A DNA stretch of 6,436 nucleotides. Origin: a bacterium. Its GTDB lineage: Bacteria; Arandabacterota; Arandabacteria; Arandabacterales; JALGWA01. The position numbers were made by a program, and so were the translations under genes. Shown one piece after another: positions 1 through 5,346 of the stretch; the first letter of the stretch is position 1, and every line of letters begins with the position of its first letter. Below the pieces are notes generated by a model that was not told where the DNA came from, ran no database searches, and saw only the letters and a program-made list of their open reading frames with translations. The DNA lies in NCBI GenBank assembly GCA_025774425.1, contig JALGWA010000084.1, positions 1-6,436 of the forward strand. The letters run 5' to 3'.

Positions 1-59
1 GCAGAGAAGCCGATCAAGAGTGCGGCCAGAAGAAATGACCCGGCAGCCTTGCTCGTCAC
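1..59 (-). CDS. Possible N-terminus of a leftward exported or membrane protein (partial)
   Basis: Read on the minus strand from a GTG at 59-57, the frame gives VTSKAAGSFLLAALLIGFS and stays open to the window edge. A Lys-containing start followed by a run of Leu/Ala/Ile/Phe resembles a signal peptide or first membrane helix. The main support is a well-formed leftward promoter at 140-168 that would start a transcript about 75 bases upstream. Against it, there is no convincing Shine-Dalgarno before the GTG and only about 19 residues are visible, so the start and even the existence of the gene are uncertain. An alternative ATG-started frame 18 bases further upstream gives a non-hydrophobic peptide and also lacks a good ribosome binding site. 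No function can be given. Confidence 0.35.
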   Translation of the reverse strand, partial: MTSKAAGSFLLAALLIGFS

Positions 60-139
60 TGAACGGGGAGCGCATCCGGGAAATGGGGCCGCTTGTTTGT
101 GCATTCCGGCCGGTCCGTTCCGATGTTCGGGTGCGGTTC

Positions 140-168
140 ATTATACCACGAAACCGGGGGCTTTTCAA
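140..168 (-). promoter_or_regulatory. Leftward sigma70-type promoter
   Basis: On the minus strand a TTGAAA -35 box (168-163) is followed by a 17-base spacer and a perfect TATAAT -10 box (145-140), preceded by TGG, which fits an extended -10. Transcription would start near 133 and run left towards the candidate signal-peptide gene at the window edge. The spacing and box quality are close to ideal in an otherwise very GC-rich region. Confidence 0.6.
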
Positions 169-283
169 TCGCGGCGGGCCTGCAGGTCGAGGGAGTCCTG
201 CGGGCCTTTCCCCCCTGCACTTTGCTCTTCCATCTCCCCGCCGGGAGCGCTATATTGCTCTTGAGGCCTGGTTCTGGCAGCAT

Positions 284-339
284 GGGTGTGACCTCTTTCC
301 TCCGGGTCACCGCCCGGGTCCGGCCTCGCGGTCACACCC
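284..339. repeat. Long inverted repeat between the divergent promoters
   Basis: GGGTGTGACC at 284-293 is matched by its exact reverse complement GGTCACACCC at 330-339, a 10-bp stem around a 36-base interior. The interior itself holds a CCGGG/CCCGG hairpin near 303-317. It lies between the leftward promoter and the rightward promoter, in a stretch with no convincing gene. It could be a structured RNA element or a two-site protein binding region. A weak TTCCAT-17-TATATT promoter-like match at 228-256 lies just upstream. No known RNA family is recognised. Confidence 0.4.
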
Positions 340-403
340 TTCGGCCGTATCGTTCGATCGATCCCGCGTGCCGTGTGTTGTACCCGTGGAGGCCGACATC
401 CGC

Positions 404-431
404 TGGACAGTGGGCGATATGGTGGTATAAT
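404..431 (+). promoter_or_regulatory. Promoter of the CDP-alcohol phosphatidyltransferase gene
   Basis: TGGACA (404-409) and a perfect TATAAT (426-431) are separated by 16 bases, and TGG directly precedes the -10 box, giving an extended -10. The predicted start near 438 leaves a leader of about 57 bases before the ATG at 495. Its nine bases TGGTATAAT at 423-431 are the exact inverse of 140-148, the -10 region of the divergent promoter. Confidence 0.6.
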
Positions 432-494
432 CGGCGGCACCGTGGAGCGGCGGCAACCGACGGGCTGAACAAAGTCAGATCAGGAGGTGGTGAT

Positions 495-1139
495 ATGGCG
501 CATACCATTTCGAAGCCCTCTGAAGACGGCATTGTCTCCAGCTTGGTCAACCGCAGGCTTTCGATCATGATCTCGAGGTACCTGGCGAACACGCGCGTGA
601 CGCCCAATGCCGTTACCACAGCGAGTTTCCTGACTTGTCTCGTAGCGGCCTTCCTCTTCGGCCTCGGGCAATACGCGGCCGCGGTCGTCGCGGGATTGCT
701 GATACAGGCGGCCTCGATCGTCGACGGATGCGACGGCGAAATCGCCCGCCTGAAGTCGCAGGCCAGCCCCTTCGGGGCGTATCTCGATACCATGCTGGAC
801 CGCTATGCCGACGCCGCCATCGTCGTCGGGCTGTCATATGGTTACTGGGTGAGGCACCCGCACCCGGGCGTATGGATCGTCGGCTTCCTCTCACTCGCCG
901 GCTTCATGCTCGCGAGCTACGCAAGGAAGGAATACTACATCCGCTACCGGGGAGGGCCGCCGGCGGGCATAATCCAACAGCTCAGCAAGAGGGACGTGCG
1001 TCTCCTCGGTATCATGCTGGGCGCCCTGCTCGGTCGCCCCTACGCGGCCATGGTGCTTCTCGGCCTGATGTCCCACATCTCGGTCGTCTGGTCCATGGGG
1101 TCAGAGCTCAAAATGCACAATCCCCCCGGGGTGTCATGA
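495..1139 (+). CDS. CDP-alcohol phosphatidyltransferase family membrane protein
   Basis: This 214-residue integral membrane enzyme should transfer an alcohol phosphate from a CDP-linked donor to an acceptor alcohol, releasing CMP. The full family signature is present: D77-x2-D80-G81-x2-A84-R85-x8-G94-x3-D98-x3-D102. The Asp residues bind metal and the catalytic base is among the last two. The DGCDGEIARLK form, and KRDVRLLG at about 165-172, recall the synthase half of bifunctional inositol-phosphate cytidylyltransferase/di-myo-inositol-phosphate-phosphate synthases, but no cytidylyltransferase domain is attached. The true substrate is therefore open. Several hydrophobic segments follow (about 40-75, 104-117, 125-141, 168-198). 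The start is set by AGGAGG at 482-487, seven bases before the ATG, with the promoter upstream. The frame stays open to 93, but that extension would span the promoter and leader. The last dozen residues (GSELKMHNPPGVS) are encoded by the GGGGTCAGAG repeat, so the native C-terminus has probably been replaced. Confidence 0.88.
   Translation: MAHTISKPSEDGIVSSLVNRRLSIMISRYLANTRVTPNAVTTASFLTCLVAAFLFGLGQYAAAVVAGLLIQAASIVDGCDGEIARLKSQASPFGAYLDTMLDRYADAAIVVGLSYGYWVRHPHPGVWIVGFLSLAGFMLASYARKEYYIRYRGGPPAGIIQQLSKRDVRLLGIMLGALLGRPYAAMVLLGLMSHISVVWSMGSELKMHNPPGVS
1094..1122 (+). repeat. REP-like repeat copy, left end of the inverted pair around the ATPase gene
   Basis: This 29-base stretch starts CATGGGGTCAGAGCTC and ends TGCACAATC. 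It is the reverse complement of 3582-3610 at 28 of 29 positions, the one difference being A1103 against C3601. Its 23-base core (1097-1119) is identical, in reverse complement, to 3634-3656. It overlaps the last codons of the phosphatidyltransferase gene. Sequences of the GGGGTCAG...CATTTTGA type are, from memory, common as short dispersed repeats linked to IS200-like REP-associated transposases. No transposase is in the window. Confidence 0.8.
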
Positions 1140-1227
1140 AGCAGGCGGAGGCGGGCGACCGACCGGCGGCCCTCGCGGGAGCGGAACCCCGGCGCGCGGC
1201 GGCGCTTCACCGCGCCTGCGCACGTCG

Positions 1228-1251
1228 GATCGTGCATTTCGAGACCGGCCC
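1228..1251 (-). repeat. Degenerate inverted copy of the repeat
   Basis: GATCGTGCATTTCGAG at 1228-1243, followed by ACCGGCCC, resembles GATTGTGCATTTTGAG with CTCCGACCCC at 3582-3607, differing by transitions in the first part and more in the last. It faces the copy at 1094-1122, so the two could be the arms of one decayed REPIN-like palindrome of about 155 bases. GCAGGCG (1141-1147) and CGCCTGC (1213-1219) inside could extend the pairing. Confidence 0.45.
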
Positions 1252-1259
1252 GGGTGCCG

Positions 1260-1297
1260 TTGCGGTAGGTTAGCGTACCTGTTACTATTAGTACAGG
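1260..1297 (+). promoter_or_regulatory. Promoter with overlapping palindromic operator for the copper ATPase
   Basis: TTGCGG (1260-1265), a 17-base spacer and TACTAT (1283-1288) form a good sigma70-type promoter in a small AT-rich island. An inverted repeat, CCTGT-T-AC / TATTA / GT-ACAGG (1278-1297), lies exactly over the -10 box and predicted start. It pairs fully except for one extra T. That position suits a repressor, and a metal-responsive one is the natural guess given the gene downstream, but the half-site does not clearly match a box I know. The leader would be about 130 bases. Confidence 0.5.
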
Positions 1298-1370
1298 CGC
1301 ATGCATACGGTCGAGGCCGCGGGCTACCGGTGCGAATCCGCCCGGGTCTTCCCTCCGCCATGCGGCCGGA

Positions 1371-1420
1371 CGGCCCGGGGCACCGCGCACGGCGGGCCGC
1401 CGGGCGAGCCGGGAAGGAGG
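1371..1420 (+). promoter_or_regulatory. Leader hairpin and Shine-Dalgarno of the copper ATPase gene
   Basis: CGGCCCG (1371-1377) can pair with CGGGCCG (1393-1399) to form a 7-bp GC hairpin. It ends 14 bases before the strong ribosome binding site AAGGAGG (1414-1420), which is seven bases from the ATG at 1428. The Shine-Dalgarno decides the start in favour of 1428 rather than the internal ATG at 1506. The hairpin may only reflect high GC content. Confidence 0.5.
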
Positions 1421-1427
1421 CCGAGAG

Positions 1428-3521
1428 ATGCCACCCCATGAGGCCGACGAGCAAACCGGCCACGCCAAGCCCGTCCCGAGCGCGACGGGCGCACAGGGCG
1501 GCCACATGAGCCATGAACACGGGCGGGACGCCGGCCATGCCGCTCACGGCCATGCGGGCCACGGCCACGCGGGCATGGTCGCCGACTTCAAGAGGCGCTT
1601 CTGGATATCGCTGGCGTTCACGCTCCCCATCCTCACCTTAAGCCCCATGATCCAGGGGCTCCTCGGCATCGGAACCTCGCTCAGGTTCCGCGGGGATCTC
1701 TACGTCCTGTTCGCACTGTCTAGCTTCGTGTTCTTCTACGGCGGCTATCCCTTCCTGCGGGGCCTCGTGCGGGAGTTGGCGGCGAAGACCCCGGGAATGA
1801 TGACCCTGATCTCCACGGCCATCACGACGGCTTACGTATACAGCTCCGCAGTCGTGTTCGGCCTTGCGGGCAAGGTCTTCTTCTGGGAGCTGGCGACCCT
1901 TATAGTCATCATGCTTCTCGGTCACTGGATAGAGATGAAGTCAGTGATGGGCGCCTCGAGGGCGCTCGAGGAACTCGCCCGGCTGATGCCGTCCCAGGCC
2001 CACAAGATCATGCCCGACGGCAGCCTGGCCGATGTGCCCCTCGGCGATCTTCGGGTCGGCGACCGGGTGGTCGTGCGACCGGGTGAGAAGGTCCCCGCCG
2101 ACGGAGATGTGGTCGAGGGCGACACGTCGGTCAACGAAGCGATGCTCACCGGCGAATCCGTGCCCGTCGGCAAGTCGGCGGGATCGAAGGTGATCGGCGG
2201 CTCCATAAACGGGGAGGGCTCCATCACGGTCGCCGTGACAAGGACCGGCCGTGACTCCTTCCTGTCGCAAGTCATCGACCTCGTGAGGCAGGCGCAGGAG
2301 AGCAAGTCCAAGACGCAGGACCTCGCCAACAGGGCGGCCCTGTGGCTGACGATGATCGCCCTTGCCGGCGGAGCCGTGACTTTCACCGCTTGGTTCGCCT
2401 TCCTCGGCAAGGACCTCGCCTTCGCCCTCGAGCGCACCGTGACCGTCATGGTGATAACATGCCCGCATGCCCTCGGGCTCGCCGTCCCCCTGGTGGTCGC
2501 GGTTTCGACGGCCATATCCGCCAGGGAAGGGCTGCTCATAAGAGATCGCGCCGCATTCGAGAGGGCAAGGAACATCCAGGCCATCGTGTTCGACAAGACG
2601 GGGACATTGACCGAGGGCCGCTTCGGCGTCACGGACGTGCACACGCTCACGGACGATGTGGACGCGACCGAGCTCCTGAAGTACGCCGCCGCCGTAGAGG
2701 CCCACTCCGAGCACCCCATCGCAAGAGCGATCGCCGCCTCGAACCCCGTGACGCTCCCGGTCGAAGGTTTCCGGGCCATCCCCGGCAGGGGAGCCGAAGC
2801 CCGCGTCGAGGGCAAGTCGGTGAAAGTCGTGAGCCCGGGTTACCTGAGGGAGAAAGGCCTGACCCCCGACGACGAACGCATCGAGGCCCTGGCCGGCCAG
2901 GGAAAGACCGTCGTCTTCGTCATGATGGAGGGCGAAGTGAAGGGTGCGGTGGCGCTCGCCGACATCATAAGGCCGGAGTCCAAGAGTGCGGTGATGCAAC
3001 TGAAAGCGATGGGAATACGCTGCATGATGCTGACGGGTGACAATGCCCGCGTCGCCCGCTGGGTGTCTGAAGAGATCGGCCTGGACGAGTATTTCGCCGA
3101 GGTGCTCCCCGAGGAGAAGGCGGCGAGGGTGAAGGATGTGCAGGAACGCGGACTGGTCGTCGCGATGACCGGCGACGGGGTGAACGACGCACCCGCCCTC
3201 GCCCAGGCGGACGTGGGCATCGCGATCGGCGCAGGCACCGACGTGGCCGTCGAGACGGCCGACATCGTCCTCGTCAAGAGCAATCCCCTCGACGTGGTCT
3301 CGATCATCGGTCTCGCCCGCGCCACCTACAGGAAGATGATCCAGAACCTCGCCTGGGCCACCGGCTACAACGCTCTCGCCATACCGCTGGCGGCCGGGGT
3401 GCTCTACGAGTCCGGCATAATCCTGAGTCCGGCGATGGGAGCCGTGCTCATGTCCTTGAGCACGGTCATCGTGGCCGTCAACGCCCGTTTCCTGCGCATC
3501 GCCAAGCACGCGCAGGCGTAG
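1428..3521 (+). CDS. copB: P1B-3-type copper/silver-exporting P-type ATPase (CopB-like)
   Basis: A complete 697-residue heavy-metal pump of the inner membrane, driving copper (probably Cu2+ or Ag+) out of the cytoplasm by ATP hydrolysis. The N-terminus has ten histidines in the first 47 residues (HAAHGHAGHGHAG) and no CxxC heavy-metal domain, which is typical of CopB rather than CopA. Metal-site motifs are C345-P346-H347 in the sixth helix, N640-x6-Y647-N648-x4-P653 in the seventh and M675-S-x-S-T679 in the eighth; together these mark subgroup P1B-3. Catalytic motifs are intact: T241-G-E-S244 (dephosphorylation), D389-K-T-G-T (phosphorylated Asp), H429-P430 (nucleotide binding) and G582-D-G-V-N-D587 (hinge). 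Helices are visible at about 58-78, 91-110, 124-146, 150-169, 303-325, 333-362, 640-660 and 664-690. AAGGAGG lies seven bases before the ATG. The gene appears monocistronic, with its own promoter and palindromic operator, and it lies between inverted REP-like repeats. No regulator, CopA or chaperone gene is beside it. Metal preference (Cu2+, Cu+ or Ag+) is inferred from family. Confidence 0.93.
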   Translation: MPPHEADEQTGHAKPVPSATGAQGGHMSHEHGRDAGHAAHGHAGHGHAGMVADFKRRFWISLAFTLPILTLSPMIQGLLGIGTSLRFRGDLYVLFALSSFVFFYGGYPFLRGLVRELAAKTPGMMTLISTAITTAYVYSSAVVFGLAGKVFFWELATLIVIMLLGHWIEMKSVMGASRALEELARLMPSQAHKIMPDGSLADVPLGDLRVGDRVVVRPGEKVPADGDVVEGDTSVNEAMLTGESVPVGKSAGSKVIGGSINGEGSITVAVTRTGRDSFLSQVIDLVRQAQESKSKTQDLANRAALWLTMIALAGGAVTFTAWFAFLGKDLAFALERTVTVMVITCPHALGLAVPLVVAVSTAISAREGLLIRDRAAFERARNIQAIVFDKTGTLTEGRFGVTDVHTLTDDVDATELLKYAAAVEAHSEHPIARAIAASNPVTLPVEGFRAIPGRGAEARVEGKSVKVVSPGYLREKGLTPDDERIEALAGQGKTVVFVMMEGEVKGAVALADIIRPESKSAVMQLKAMGIRCMMLTGDNARVARWVSEEIGLDEYFAEVLPEEKAARVKDVQERGLVVAMTGDGVNDAPALAQADVGIAIGAGTDVAVETADIVLVKSNPLDVVSIIGLARATYRKMIQNLAWATGYNALAIPLAAGVLYESGIILSPAMGAVLMSLSTVIVAVNARFLRIAKHAQA

Positions 3522-3561
3522 CGGGGCCAGACCACCTCGGGGACGTGACTCCACCTCCAGC

Positions 3562-3577
3562 CGGTGCCGCGGCACCG
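3562..3577. terminator. Perfect 16-base palindrome, possible terminator between convergent genes
   Basis: CGGTGCCGCGGCACCG is a perfect palindrome 40 bases after the ATPase stop. As RNA it forms a 6-bp GC stem with a CGCG loop. No U-tract follows directly, so it is not a textbook intrinsic terminator, although TTTT occurs at 3591-3594 in the repeat downstream. It may alternatively be a protein-binding site. Confidence 0.35.
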
Positions 3578-3581
3578 ACCC

Positions 3582-3610
3582 GATTGTGCATTTTGAGCTC
3601 CGACCCCATG
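3582..3610 (-). repeat. REP-like repeat copy, right end of the inverted pair
   Basis: Reverse complement of 1094-1122 at 28 of 29 bases. It is followed by TGTGCATT (3609-3616), a second partial start of the same unit, so the region looks like a collapsed tandem of repeats. Confidence 0.8.
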
Positions 3611-3620
3611 TGCATTCATT

Positions 3621-3656
3621 GGGGTCAGAGCACTGTGCATTTTGAGCTCTGACCCC
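3621..3656. repeat. REPIN-like hairpin made of facing repeat arms
   Basis: GGGGTCAGAGC (3621-3631) pairs perfectly with GCTCTGACCCC (3646-3656), an 11-bp stem around a 14-base loop. The right arm belongs to a full 23-base copy (3634-3656) identical in reverse complement to 1097-1119. The hairpin ends one base before the stop codon of the leftward hydrogenase-like gene and lies between two converging genes, so it could also act as a two-way transcription terminator or mRNA 3'-end protector. Confidence 0.75.
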
Positions 3657-3657
3657 G

Positions 3658-4908
3658 TCAAAGGTGGATGCAGTCTTCGAGCTTGCTCCGGCCGCGGACG
3701 ATGTCCTCGGCGAAGGCGCGGCAGGTGGGTGCGCCGCAGCAGCCGCAATCGATCTGCGGCAGGCGGGCGTATATGGCGTCCTTCTCCTTCTTCTTCCGGA
3801 TCGCCGCGGAGATGTCCTTGTCGAGGGGCGGCAGCGGTCTCGGGGCCAGCTTGCGCTCGAGGAAATAATAGCCTTCCCTGTACTTGCCCACGACCTCGTT
3901 CCGGTCGACGACGCTCCCCTGCCCGTGCTTTCTCATCATGCTGAGCACGGAGCTCCTCGCCACGTACATGTTGTCGACCGTCAGCGAGCCGCCGATGCAG
4001 CCGCCGAGGCATGCCGACGCCTCCACGAAGTCTATTCCCCTCAGCCGGCCGCTCTCTATGTCGTCGAGGACGCGCGTGACGTCGCTCAGGCCCGACACGG
4101 CGATGCCCCGCTCCGAGCCGAGCAGCCTCGTCATCTCGCCCAGCATGGACCAGCCGGCGCCGAAGGTGAACTCCTCCGCTATGGACGCATCTATCTCATC
4201 GTCGGCGAGATTGCTCACGGCGTTGAAGAGCGGCGCGTAGACGTCGGCGATCGAGATCGCCCCGTCGATCCATGACCTCCCCTTCTCAGCGGGCTGCTTG
4301 ATGGCCACGATCTTCGCGGGGCACGGGGTGAGATAGATGATCTCGATCTCGCCCATCCCGACTCCGAGCTCCTCCGACAGCCGCTCCTTGGCCTCGCGGG
4401 CGGCGATCTCCCTGGGCGCGTTCACCGGCATCAAGAGCTCTGTCAGGCCGGGATAGCGGACCTGCACCAGCCGGACGACCGACGGGCAGAAGGACGATAT
4501 GAGCGGTCCCGGGCCATCGTATTCCTCGAGGAATATGTCTATGGCGGCGCTTATCTCCTCGCACGCCCTCGAGACGTCCACGACGTAGTCGAAGCCGATC
4601 TCCTTGAGCCCCTGGACGACGACCTTGGGGTCGATGTCCAGGCCGAACTGGGAATAGAGCACAGGGGAGGCGAGGGCGACCCTGTACTTGTACTTGGAAG
4701 ACCGCGTGAAGGGATCGGTCAGCGGGACGATGGCCTTGGACGGGCATGCCTCTGCGCAGGCCCCGCAGTCTATGCAGAGCTCCTCGATCAGCCTGACCTT
4801 GCCCTGCTTGACACGCAGGGCCTCGGTCGGGCAGACGCGCATGCACTTCATCCTGCCGTTGCACCTGTCCAGCATGAACTCGAGCGGATGATAGTATTTC
4901 TCGGCCAT
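3658..4908 (-). CDS. Sensor-type [FeFe]-hydrogenase-like protein with ferredoxin and Fes domains (HydS-like)
   Basis: This 416-residue cytoplasmic iron-sulfur protein has an N-terminal double-cluster ferredoxin domain (about 8-60), an [FeFe]-hydrogenase large-subunit C-terminal domain (about 75-355) and a C-terminal Fes-type cluster motif, C388-x2-C391-x4-C396-x16-C413. All four expected H-cluster cysteines are present: C141 (SSFCPS), C196 (TPCPAK) and C300/C304 (EASACLGGC). Changes from catalytic enzymes are F140 where the proton-transfer Cys of TSCCP sits, A202 in place of the Glu after PCxxK, and S298 in place of Met in the third motif. Such losses are typical of putatively sensory group C/D enzymes. 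The first ferredoxin motif has C16, C22 and C26, but Arg at position 19 where the second Cys is usual; the second motif (C45, C48, C51, C55) is complete. The ATG lies 9 bases after the HATPase stop, with AGGACGGGG before it. The protein ends just after the Fes domain, next to the REP hairpin; related sensors often continue into a PAS domain, so truncation is possible. Confidence 0.85.
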   Translation of the reverse strand: MAEKYYHPLEFMLDRCNGRMKCMRVCPTEALRVKQGKVRLIEELCIDCGACAEACPSKAIVPLTDPFTRSSKYKYRVALASPVLYSQFGLDIDPKVVVQGLKEIGFDYVVDVSRACEEISAAIDIFLEEYDGPGPLISSFCPSVVRLVQVRYPGLTELLMPVNAPREIAAREAKERLSEELGVGMGEIEIIYLTPCPAKIVAIKQPAEKGRSWIDGAISIADVYAPLFNAVSNLADDEIDASIAEEFTFGAGWSMLGEMTRLLGSERGIAVSGLSDVTRVLDDIESGRLRGIDFVEASACLGGCIGGSLTVDNMYVARSSVLSMMRKHGQGSVVDRNEVVGKYREGYYFLERKLAPRPLPPLDKDISAAIRKKKEKDAIYARLPQIDCGCCGAPTCRAFAEDIVRGRSKLEDCIHL

Positions 4909-4917
4909 GACCCCGTC

Positions 4918-5346
4918 CTAAGCCTTGATGACTATGTCGAGCTTCGTTCCCCTGCCGACCTCGGAAGTGATTTCGAACTCGTCCGAGTTCTTCTTTATGT
5001 TGGGAAGGCCCATGCCGGCGCCGAAGCCGATCTCGCGCATCTCCGGCGTCGCCGTGGAATAGCCCTCCTGCATCGCGAGCTCGATGTCGGCGATGCCCTG
5101 GCCCTCGTCCTCGAACTGTATCCTTATGGCGGCCGGCGTCGCCGACAGCCTGACGACGCCTCTCTCGGCGTACATCGTAACGTTCATCTCCGCCTCGTAG
5201 CAGGCTATGGCGGCCCTGCGGATCACCGACGGGTGGAAGCCTATCTCCTTCAGGATGGACTTGATCTCGGTGGACACCGACCCGGCCGAGGAGAAATCTC
5301 CTCCCGTGATACTGAACTCCTGAAAGAACAGGACCTCGTCACTCAT
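4918..5346 (-). CDS. HATPase / anti-sigma-type serine kinase-like ATP-binding protein
   Basis: A 142-residue protein with the GHKL ATP-binding fold as in SpoIIAB/RsbW-type serine kinases. Visible boxes are the N-box E51-AEMN55 (Mg-ATP), G1 D80-E-G-Q-G84, G2 with G107-F-G-A-G-M-G113-L, and G3 G131-R-G-T134. There is no histidine phospho-acceptor domain, so it is not a complete sensor kinase. The ATG at 5346 overlaps the stop of the upstream DRTGG gene (ATGA), with GGTGG/GGAG just before it. This fixes the start, although the frame runs open to 5670. The gene sits between a DRTGG protein and a sensor-like [FeFe] hydrogenase, an order I recall from clostridial hydrogenase loci. A role in relaying a redox state, by phosphorylating or sequestering a partner, is inferred. 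No partner is visible in the window. Confidence 0.88.
   Translation of the reverse strand: MSDEVLFFQEFSITGGDFSSAGSVSTEIKSILKEIGFHPSVIRRAAIACYEAEMNVTMYAERGVVRLSATPAAIRIQFEDEGQGIADIELAMQEGYSTATPEMREIGFGAGMGLPNIKKNSDEFEITSEVGRGTKLDIVIKA

Larger units (their letters stand above)
1094..3610 (+). mobile_element. Candidate repeat-bounded unit carrying the copper ATPase
   Basis: A 2,517-base segment is closed by 29-base inverted repeats matching at 28 of 29 positions, with exactly one complete gene inside, its own promoter and its own Shine-Dalgarno. The left repeat sits inside the end of one gene, and a further repeat copy on the right abuts the stop codon of the next. This resembles a non-autonomous cargo element. 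Two independent REP insertions into convergent or terminal intergenic positions would look the same. I see no transposase and no clear target-site duplication. Confidence 0.3.

Noticed and set aside
93..494. In-frame extension of the phosphatidyltransferase by 134 residues
   Set aside because: It would run through the predicted promoter, leader and strong Shine-Dalgarno, and its sequence is low-complexity Arg/Pro/Gly-rich with no family similarity. Open frames this long are common at this GC content.
1329..1339. GGTGCGAATCC, resembling a tRNA T-arm or part of a cobalamin riboswitch
   Set aside because: The T-loop would be atypical, and no acceptor, D or anticodon arms can be drawn around it. 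The other conserved cobalamin-riboswitch blocks are missing.
1350..1420. CCTCC near 1351-1355 pairing with the GGAGG of the ATPase Shine-Dalgarno as an anti-SD switch
   Set aside because: Only five base pairs form and they do not extend on either side, which is expected by chance in this base composition.
1506..1508. Alternative ATG start for the copper ATPase
   Set aside because: There is no good ribosome binding site before it, while AAGGAGG is ideally placed for 1428. The upstream residues extend the His-rich tail typical of the family.
1941..3575. 544-residue minus-strand open frame opposite the copper ATPase
   Set aside because: It is antisense to a fully conserved P-type ATPase, very rich in His/Arg/Gly/Asp, and has no recognisable domain. 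It is a shadow of GC-rich codons.
3582..3656. CRISPR-like array from the repeated unit
   Set aside because: The copies alternate in orientation, are partial, and lack regular spacers, so they fit a REP/REPIN family instead.
1089..3665. Target-site duplication flanking the repeat-bounded unit
   Set aside because: Comparing the bases outside 1094-1122 with those outside 3582-3610 and outside 3656 shows at most three matching bases (GTC), which is not significant.
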